Shown here piece by piece: positions 56,162 to 64,000 of a stretch of DNA of 64,000 nucleotides. Source of the stretch: Anaeramoeba flamelloides. Taxonomy: Eukaryota > Metamonada > Anaeramoebidae. Each line of letters opens with the position of its first letter. Positions within the stretch are counted from its first letter, which is position 1. The stretch is taken from the NCBI GenBank assembly GCA_027625915.1, contig JANTQA010000019.1, forward strand, positions 1,121,001 through 1,185,000. Direction: 5' to 3'. The position numbers were made by a program, and so were the translations under genes. The notes beneath the pieces were generated by a model. That model was not told the origin of the DNA and made no database searches. It saw only the letters and a list, made by a program, of their open reading frames with translations.

Positions 56162-56723
56162 TATAAACTCCATTTCAGTCAAAGGGGCCCATCCAAAAAT
56201 GAAAAAGTCACTTTATTTTTAAGAATCAACCAAACTTAGATTGTTTAGAAATATCAGAAATAATAAATTTCATATAAGAGTCGATTATCATAAAAGAAAA
56301 CCCTGAACAAGCTATAAATTTCAAAAAAAATAAATGTAAAAAAAAAATTTTGGGGGATTTTCATTAGAACGACTGTGCCAAATTTCTCAATTTCTTTCAG
56401 GCAATTAAAATTGTTGACAATAAGATTTTTTACTTTTAAATGTATGAATTTTTAAAGAACATACAAATCCTAACTTTTCTTAATGTTAATTTGGTTTTTC
56501 AAACATTTTTTTAATTTCAAATTTAATTTTTTTAAAAAGAATGAAAACAAAAAAAAATTAAAAAAAAAGTAAAATACGAAAAAAAAATTTGTAAAATGAG
56601 AAAAAATGATTCTGATCTAAAAATTGAAAATTTAGTTTGAGAAAAATAATGAATTAAAATCATAGAATGTATTCTATTTCTTAAATAAAACTGGACCCCT
56701 TTGACTGAAAAAGAGTTAGTATA
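56162..56723. mobile_element. Family E MITE, copy 2
   Basis: 562 bp, ends TATAAACTCCATTTCAGTCA and TGACTGAAAAAGAGTTAGTA. The core inverted repeat CAGTCAAAGGGG / CCCCTTTGACTG is perfect. Confidence 0.72.
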
Positions 56724-56990
56724 GCCAAAGATTTTACACATTTTTTTTATTTTTTCTAAAAAAACAACCCAACGGCAAGGAATATCTAATTATTAATCAC
56801 AGATTTTGTAATTTTTATTAATTAATTGATATATTTCTCTCTGTGTTTTACACCACCAATAAATTTGGGGGAATCTTGAAGGTACTAAAGTCCCTAGAGC
56901 GCCTAACTTTTTAAATTTAATTTTTAAATTCTGGAAAACCTAAATACCGTCGATAGGTTTTTAAATTTGACATATAAATGAAATAATTAT

Positions 56991-57186
56991 CATCAGTTTC
57001 AAATTTAATACACGAAATATCAACAAAATTTAAGGCACAAAAAAAATCTCAAATTAAGGAACAAAATTCAAATTTTATTATAATAATTTGTGTAATAAAT
57101 AAAATTCCAAAAAAATACAGTAATTTGAGATTTTTTTGTGCCTTAAATTTCGTTGATAGTTTGTTCATTAAAATTGAAAGTGACTG
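56991..57186. mobile_element. Family A palindromic MITE, copy 9
   Basis: 196 bp; CATCAGTTTCAAATTTAATA left, GAAAGTGACTG right followed by TA. Shares the arm variant ATATCAACA/CGTTGATAGT with copy 5. Confidence 0.72.
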
Positions 57187-57470
57187 TATTCTTTATACTG
57201 ATATTGGAATTATTTTTCTTCTTCCATTTTTTATTTATTAGATTTTCTTTAATTATCCCTTTCTTACTAAAAATAAATAAATCAAACTTTTTCTTTAATT
57301 TAGAATGACAATTATTTAATTTCTAATATTTTTTTTTGATTTTAAATTTGTATCAATACTTGGGTTTAAACAAAATCATAGGTTATTTTTAGAAATTAGT
57401 ATTAAATTTTTGTAAATTTCTCGAATAGTTCTTCCATTCTAAAAATTAAATCATCTATAAATATAAACTA

Positions 57471-57983
57471 TATTCCAAAATTTTGGACACAGTTTAAACA
57501 GTGGAAAGAACATCATTACTGCACTTTAAATTCAATTTGTAAAGAATTTTGATTTTACAAAATATTTCATTTTTTGTCTTTTTTGTTTTGTTTTCATTTC
57601 CTTTTTTACAGTTACGTAATCTGTTTCCTTAGATCTGAAATTTTTTTTCAATCGATGATAGAAAGTTAATGTTGAGTTTGTTAAATTGATAAATAACATC
57701 CAATTGGCCGATGGTATCTTAACATTTGATCGATCAACAATTGTTGGTGAAATTTCAACAAATTTACCAATTCATTGTTTGTTCAGCTTATTTCATTATT
57801 TTGTACGCCTTTTTTTATTTTTGAGTTTTATATTTTTTTCTTTTATTTGGATTGAAGTGATTACTTTTAAAAACATTAATATTTTAGTACCTATAATCTG
57901 GTATTATATTAGATTTGGAAAAATACAATAAATTGGGTTTTTTTTACTTATTTTTGATTTTGTATTTTTCCAAATTTTTGTAA
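57471..57983 (+). mobile_element. Family F MITE, copy 2
   Basis: About 513 bp. Left end TATTCCAAAATTTTGGACAC, right end CCAAATTTTTGTAATGG. Full-length similarity to 52554-53073. A plus-strand open frame inside (57686-57931) has no counterpart in the other copies and is not a gene. Confidence 0.7.
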
Positions 57984-58149
57984 TGGGGTTTATGAACATA
58001 ATGAATTACATCCTTTAATTTTCAAACCAAGAAATCGTTGATATAATTATATAAGATTTATTAGGAATACATTTAAAAATTTCATTCTTAAATTATTTAT
58101 CTAATTCCTATTAATGAATTCTCTATGAAATTCAAGAATAAAATTACAG

Positions 58150-59250
58150 TCTCAAGTTTTTAAATGAACTGCCCATCCTATAAAAATAATCTAAAAAAAT
58201 GAATTTCTTGTTTTAAAAATAATAACATTTCTAAAATATTTTAAAGAATAATAATATATCTAATACACTAAAAAATAATAAGATTATCTTTAATAATATT
58301 AACAAAAATAAACACTTTCATGTTGGGAATTCTTGTTGGATAATAAAAAAAAAAAAGGAAATCTTTAAAAAAACAATTTCTAAATTATAAATTTAGAAAT
58401 TATGACACAACTATCAAGTACCATCTAATGCTCTAAAGTGTTGTGAAGTACCGTCAAGTGGCTATGTTTTCTTTTTATTTCCATAATTAAAAAAATCCTA
58501 AGAGCAGTTTTTCAGGATTCAAAAGAATTTAGAAAAATCATAAATTTTACTCAATTCTTTAAAATCCTTGAGAAACTAACAGCTTTTTTTTTTACTTTTT
58601 GTTTTTGTTTCTTAAATCTATTGATTTTCTAATCAAAAAAAAAAAAATGAAAAAAAAAAACCGAACGCTAGTGCCGTAGAGTACCGTCAAGTTCCTAGCT
58701 TTTCCAAAATACAAAAGAATAGAGAAAAATCTTTGATTTTGCTCAATTCTTTTCAACTTTGGAAAAGCTAACTGCGTTTTTTTTTAATTTTTGAAATAAA
58801 CCGATAATTTCTTAAATTTTTGGTTTATTTCAAAAATTAAAAAAAAACAAAACGAGGGTGTCCTAGGTTTTCTTGAGGTTTTTTGTTTTATTTGAAAAAT
58901 CTGGATATCAGATTTTACAAATAAAATAGAAAACTCAAGAAGACCTAAAGGCAGTTTTACTGAATTCGAAAGAATAGAGTAAAATCTTTGATTTAACTAA
59001 ATTCGTTTAAATTCTGAAAAACCTAACTTAAAGTGTTGTCAAGTGCCTAGCTTTTCCATAATTTAATAGAATGGAGAAAAATCAAGATTTTACTCAATTC
59101 TTTTAAACTTTGGAAAAGCTAACGTCTGTTTTTTTTTTAATCCTAGAAATAAACCGAAAATTTATTTAAATTTTCTTTTTATTTCTCAAATTAAAAAAAA
59201 ACCCAACGGCAATCAGAGGAATGAAAAACTTGTTCCTTAAAAAATAAAAA
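58150..59250 (+). mobile_element. Decayed LINE 3' end split by a family K repeat
   Basis: Left part 58150-58411 matches the 41411 LINE from the NCPxYxNN motif to the AATTTCTAAATTATAAATTT block. The right part, about 59207-59250 (TCAGAGGAATGAAAAACTTG then TTCCTT and an A-run), is the matching LINE terminus. Family K sequence lies between. Old copy with many interruptions. Confidence 0.6.
58412..59206. mobile_element. Family K repeat, copy 2, inserted in a LINE remnant
   Basis: About 795 bp of recurring modules. CCGTCAAGTNCCTAGC-like starts alternate with AAAAGAATAGAGAAAAATCT-type palindromes and AAACAAAACG/AACCCAACGGC ends. Several internal boundaries suggest tandem or successive insertions of a shorter unit. 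Confidence 0.5.
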
Positions 59251-59689
59251 AAAAAAAATAATGTTTGTTTGGTTAATCTAAAAAATTAAATACCAGAGAA
59301 GGTTATTAATATACAGTTCTGTTTTTGCTTTAAGATTTTAATAATTTTTTTTAAAGTGTTACTTTTCAATTTTTTTTTTCATTTTTAGCTAAGAGAAATG
59401 TAAATTTAAAATATATTATCAAAAATAAAAAGCTTTTTTCTTTCTAACAATAAATATCCCTTTCTTAAAAAAATGAAAAATATATAACAAAATTAGAATT
59501 TTAAAATACCCGAACACTTAAAAATATCTATAAATTTAAATTATTGTTAAAATAAAATAATATAAAATTAATCCAAAAATTAATAAAATAATCTTTTATA
59601 AATTTACTAAATATTTAAAAATTTATGATCAGAATTAAAAATTAAAAAATATAGATAATATGGATAAAAACCGATTTGAAAAGGTTTTT

Positions 59690-62600
59690 TTAAAATTGCA
59701 TTTTTTTGATTACCTTTTCAGAAATAATCCCTTTACCAGCTTCTAAATAATCATCTTTATCAATTAAGAGTGTTGACATTTTTTCACAAACTACACCCAA
59801 AATGGAAGCGCCTATCCAAGCAAAGCATTTTTTATCTTGTGCGTTTTGGGATTCACCCAACGCAACATTTGATTCGATTCCTTTGATTCCCTCGATTTCG
59901 TCGATTAGCCTATCTTCTAGGAATGGGATTTCTGCACCTGAGCCAACAAAAAACACTCTATTGAGAATTTTTCTTCTGGTATCAATAGGGCATTTCATGA
60001 TCGTCTGAGCAATTTTTTGATGAAGGCCATAATCATTGATCCCAATAACTGTTGGCTTAAAGAGGCACTCTGCTAATTTGTGTCTAGGGTCGCCCAATAG
60101 GAACTTTTTGCCGTCAGATATCTCACAATCAATTGGATCAAAGCCGCCAAATTGCAAAAAGCTATCAAAAATTTGCTCTTCAATGGATGGTTGCGAAACG
60201 TTTTCGTTTTCTAAATCAAGATCTAGATCGAGATCGAGATCTTGATTTGAATTTTCTTTACTTAACTTGGGTGTATTATTGATTCGATCTGCAAATTTTT
60301 TCTTGATCGTTGTAAGATCTGGACCGCCGACGAATGGGTTTACACAGCAACACGAATGCTTCAATTCTGAAAGAACTTCCATTTGATCATTGGTTTCCAA
60401 AACAATTCCTTCTTCCATTAGCTGCTGTCCAAGAGATAATGTTAAATGGTGAGAGCCAATAGGCATACTTGAAAAGGTTTCCCTCATTAAATTACCCTCA
60501 TAAAAGGGATAGATTCTTGTGCTCAAATGCCCAATGTTCACAAGAAGACCATTTAGCCCCCGGGCTGCAAATTGCATACAGACACTTTCGTCTAAAAATG
60601 TAAATTCTAAGATCGAAAATTTTTCAAATAGAATTTCACCAAATCGCTCTTGATCTTTTTGATTAAAATATGGTAACAACGTATTAACAATAGATGCTGT
60701 TTTAAGATCTTCAATCTTCAATTCGTTATTAAGAATGTGCGAATAGAATGTTTCAAGGGCTTTTCATTTTTTGGTAATAATTAATTTTAATTTTGAATAA
60801 AAATATGAAATATAAAAGTGTTTGGAAAATAATATTAGAAAATTATTAATAATTTTTTTTGCAATTAATTCCTTTTTTTTTGTAATTAATTCCAATTAAT
60901 TCGTTTTTTTTTTTTTTTTTTTTTTGGAGAAGAATTTGGGAGAAAAATTGTTTGTGTTTTGAAAATCTTGAAATTTTTTGTTTTCTTCGATTCAAAATTA
61001 TTTAATATAAAAAAAAAAAAAAGTTTTCATTCTAAATATTTAAAGATACAGCCATTTTCGTAATGTGAATAATTTGTCATACAACTGTTCTCACTGAAAT
61101 GGTTAAAATCTTTTTATGGTTATGTCATTTCAAAAAACTGTGACGAAAAAAAGCTTTTAAAAGTATCTATGATACAGTTGATCAGCTTTCATCGAGGCCT
61201 AGTTTCAGGAATTTTTTCAAAGCTTTTTTTATTACATTTTTTAAAAATTGCTTTCCTGCTTTTTATAACTTTAAGTTTTAACTTTTTGAAAAAATGTGCT
61301 GTTATTTTCGAATTAATTATTAATTAAATCTCTATAAGTGGAAATGTTATAAAGTTATGTAAAGTGATGTTCAGTATTTGAGATTTTCTAATTATTTTGT
61401 TTTGCTGTTGTCAAAATAACCCTGTGCTGACTTAGTTAATCCATGTTCCAAAATTAAAAGCCGTTTCTTTTTTTTCTATTGAAGAGAGTTTCTGAATTAA
61501 ATGATCAAAGAAATCAACAATAAACAATAAGTAAAAATGATATTTGTTTCTTAAAGTTCTACTATTAAAAAGAAATTCAAAAAATGAAAGATCAAAATGT
61601 AAAATTTTTCTCAGAAAAATAATTATTAATTTTTTTGAGACACTTTTTCACTTTCGAAAAAAAACAAAAAATTTCAAAAAACTGGAATAATTGAGAAAGA
61701 TTTTGAAACAAATTCAATAGACCTAATTTAAAATTGACTCAAAATATCAGGAATTTTAACTTCAAAATTGATTTGAACTTAGGTATACTATTCGGTATTA
61801 GATTGGATGTTGCCTTGGTACAAGAAGTAAAAAAAGCATGTATAATATTTTGAAACACGGGTTTTATGCTCTGGACACGATATTTTTTTTTAATCAAATC
61901 AATAGATATCTTCAGAATAAAACAGAAAACTTGAAAAAAGTTTGAAAAGACCTCACTTTATTAAAATAGCTGTAAATGTTCTCGAGTTTTTTGTTTTATA
62001 TAAAGTGTGGCCTTTTTTTTAATTAAAACTCAAAAAAAATTGAAGACTTTTTCAGAATTAAAACTTTTTGAAAAATTTTAAGTTGTAAAAAAGAGAGGGA
62101 TCAAAAAATTTAAAAGATCTTGACTTCTCACTCCAACCTCTATTTCGTCTTCAAAGGTTTATTTATTTCCTTTTATTAAAATAGAAAAGTCAGAAAAAAT
62201 GTTTTTTTGAATAATATTCCTCACCTTTTGTAAAGCTTTATTTTTTAAAAAGTTTTTATTTAAAAAAACGTGAAACTGCATAAAAACTCAAAAAAAATAA
62301 AAAAGATTTATAAAGTTTCCCACTTTTTTAAAATAGCTGTAAATATGAAGAAATTTGATTTATTAAATATTTTCCTTTTCTTTTATATCAAATTGCAAAA
62401 TAGATATATTAATATTTTAAGTTTTTGGATTTATTGTTAAGAATTAAATGTTGAAATTACTTAATCTGGCAAAGAGAGAATTTTGAATTGAATACATTTG
62501 TAAATTTTAATTTATGAAGGGTCTGGCCTTAGTCACAGTCATTAAAAGTATTTTAAAATAAGTTTAGTTTTTTTAAGTTTTTTTGCTAACCATTTGGATA

Positions 62601-64000
62601 AAAAAATTTGAAACAGGAAGAAATGTAACAGGATAAAAAAGTGCAACACGACTTTTAATTGAACACATTAATAGAACCCGAAAAAGAAAAATAAAATCAA
62701 TTGAAACAAGAAACAAATTAACTTCAAATTATAAATCTTTATATTATTATCAACCAAATCAATAAAAACAATTTAAATCTCCGGTTTTATATCGGAATCC
62801 GAAGAGTCTTTTTGGAGATCTCAAAAATCGTAAAATTTTTTCAACAAATTTTTAATAATTGATCGACCAAAGAAAAACCTCACTACTAAAAGACGGTATT
62901 CGAAAAAAGTGCAGTTATTGTGTTAAATCCTCAATTTTACTCTTTAATCATGGATTTTTTCTTTTATTAATTGATCTTACTTTTTCATTTTCAGGTTCTA
63001 TCAAGGTTTCCCAATTAAAAATCGTGTTGAACTTTTTTACCCTTTTTCACTTTTTTTTCCTTTATCACTTTTTTGTTCCCAAATGGTAAATATGTAATTC
63101 AGGTTAAAACCTTAAAAAAGTCTCTATTTTAAATGAAAAGATGTTTATATTCTTCAATAGTAAAAGGAATTAGTTCAAAAAAGTCTGGTAATGTCGCATG
63201 GAGAAAAAAATTTTGACAAAATAAAGTAAAAAAGGAAAAAGAGATTTCATTGATGTACAATTATTATTAAAACAGTGTAGATGATAAATTTAAGAGGGTT
63301 ACACGATTGTTTCTTAAAAAATTGAACCAAACATTTTGTGCAACACTTTTGAAAAATTCTATTATTCACTGTTTTCAAATCTTTGTATTCCAATGGAAAA
63401 TATAGCCAATTTTTTTAATTTCAGCTTAAATCGAAAATTGTTAGAAAGTTGAGAAAAAAGAATCATACCAAGACACAGTCTAATGTGTAAAGTTTCTGGA
63501 AAGGTGTAAAAATCTAAATCTCAGGAAAAATTATTCAAAATTGTAAACAGTACTTGGAAATTGTGGAACTTTTTCTTGTACTAAAAAATTCACTATAATC
63601 CGATCCTTTTCCTGAACACTTTCCAACAAAAAAGGTTTTTTCGGTTAAAATAGATTTTAAAGTTATTTTTTTGAAGGGATTTGTTAGGAACGGATTTTTT
63701 TCAAAAAAAAAGAAAAAAAATTAATGAAAAGAAAAAGAAAAGGAAAAGGAAAATAGGTTATTTACATTCCCAATTGATAGAATAACTTTCCCCCCATTCT
63801 TTAATGAAGTAGTCTGTTTTGGTAAAAGGAAGTGATTCGAGAAGATCTTCTCCGATGTATGTTTTGGATGAGTTTATTTCGCTAAAACCAGAAAGAGTTG
63901 ATGGGTATAAAGGCTTTCCGATCATTGTTGGAATAATAGATTTTGGTGCTTGAAATCCAGACCATCCTATTTTTGTCGAATAGGATCCTAAGTCGATAAC
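59690..64000 (-). CDS. Divergent actin-related protein, two exons, N-terminus beyond window
   Basis: Exon A (63766-64000, open at the window edge) begins VIDLGSYSTKIGWSGFQAPK, the actin first phosphate loop, and ends in ESYSINWE. Exon B (59690-60759) continues SLETFYSHILNNELKIEDLK. The join T|CC is in phase and aligns with NWDDMEKIWHHTFYNELRV of actin. At least 434 aa. Later landmarks: VNIGHLSTRIYPFYEG (second phosphate loop), TIMKCPIDTRRKILNRVFFV and GSGAEIPFLEDRLIDEI (actin LSGGTTMYPGIADRM), and CFAWIGASILG (WIGGSIL). An insert with Asp-Leu repeats (~60210-60260) and a Cys-rich patch (HSCCCVNPF) are unusual. It is too divergent to be actin. The CPIDTRRK stretch is reminiscent of Arp10, but I do not assign a subfamily. 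A cytoskeletal, dynactin or chromatin role is possible. Confidence 0.88.
61404..61895. mobile_element. Family G MITE, copy 4, intronic
   Basis: About 490 bp: GTTGTCAAAATAACCCTGTG left, then TTAATCCATGTTCCAAAATT; right part GAACTTAGGTATACTATTCG and TTTTGAAACACGGGTTTTAT. Aligns with copies 1-3. Confidence 0.7.
62590..63086. mobile_element. Family J MITE, copy 2, intronic
   Basis: 497 bp, CCATTTGGATAAAAAAATTT left and its inverse CCCAAATGG right, followed by TA. The inner arms hold several degenerate GTGAAAC/GTTCAAC units. Aligns with 11717-12152. Confidence 0.68.

Larger units (their letters stand above)
54460..59689. other. Repeat-filled spacer right of the tRNA
   Basis: About 5.2 kb holding family A copies 8 and 9, family E copy 2, family F copy 2, and a LINE end split by a family K repeat. 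No gene visible. 54460-55630, 57190-57465 and 59255-59685 contain only AT-rich DNA. Confidence 0.55.
60760..63765 (-). other. 3.0-kb intron of the actin-related gene, expanded by MITEs
   Basis: GTAAAT donor at 63765, acceptor AATGAAAAG ending at 60760, phase 1. It contains a family G copy (61404-61895) and a family J copy (62590-63086). The other introns in the window are 156 and 419 nt. The rest is AT-rich without visible exons. Confidence 0.8.

Noticed and set aside
5219-57186. CRISPR array from repeated palindromes
   Set aside because: Copies are dispersed over 52 kb in a eukaryotic context, with no regular spacers, and show transposon ends and TA duplications.
57686-57931. 81-codon frame as a small membrane protein
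   Set aside because: It lies wholly within a family F MITE and is not conserved in the other two copies.
1-64000. Endogenous virus or Polinton-type element
   Set aside because: No capsid, integrase, protein-primed polymerase or long terminal repeat was seen. The mobile DNA here is MITEs and LINE ends.

Overview
The window is very AT-rich eukaryotic DNA with long homopolymers, few genes and much repeat-derived spacer. I count nine protein-coding loci and one tRNA in 64 kb, plus small or decayed candidates. Introns, an ankyrin-kinase fusion, a CDK, a divergent actin-related protein, Lys/Glu/Asn-rich inserts and a secreted repeat-receptor with several membrane helices point to a free-living amoeboid protist. 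The gene repertoire and repeat style resemble Anaeramoeba (Metamonada), but that placement is inference. TAA, TAG and TGA all behave as stops, so the standard code fits.

Layout. 1-3369 (minus): a large Asn-rich protein with PH-like segments that runs off the left edge, has a small 5' intron and shows two frame problems. 8889-9167 (minus): a small unknown gene. 13296-15358 (minus): a CDK9/CDK12/CDKC-type kinase with a 419-nt intron and an Asn/His tail. 22595-24655 (plus): a protein with three receiver-like segments, a Lys-rich linker and a Ser-rich tail. 33639-35573 (plus): ankyrin repeats fused to a kinase. 37332-39791 (plus): a secreted/membrane protein with beta-repeats, a cadherin-like domain and five TM helices. 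43038-44024 (minus): a dual-specificity-phosphatase-like protein without the catalytic Arg and with a large insert. 48644-50047 (plus): QTRT2, the accessory subunit of queuine tRNA-ribosyltransferase. 54075-54146 (plus): tRNA-Ala(UGC). 59690-64000 (minus): an actin-related protein whose two exons are separated by a 3.0-kb intron.

The spacers are largely small non-autonomous DNA transposons (MITEs) and LINE 3' ends. At least ten families can be recognised by eye. The largest is a ~195-bp near-perfect palindrome with ten copies, ends of the CAGT type and TA target duplications (Tc1/mariner-like). One copy sits inside another repeat, and a second copy of that repeat preserves the empty site, which proves a TA duplication. 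Two ~98% identical 163-bp MITEs lie in opposite orientation around the tRNA. A truncated LINE has a clear 17-bp target-site duplication and an intact reading frame, so retrotransposition is probably recent. I saw no virus-derived element, rRNA or CRISPR array.

The genes do not form one pathway. CDK, ANK-kinase, pseudophosphatase and receiver-like protein are signalling components, QTRT2 is tRNA modification, and the actin-related protein is cytoskeletal or dynactin/chromatin-like. The three best-supported introns share donor GTAAAT/GTAATA and a purine-rich acceptor AAAAG.
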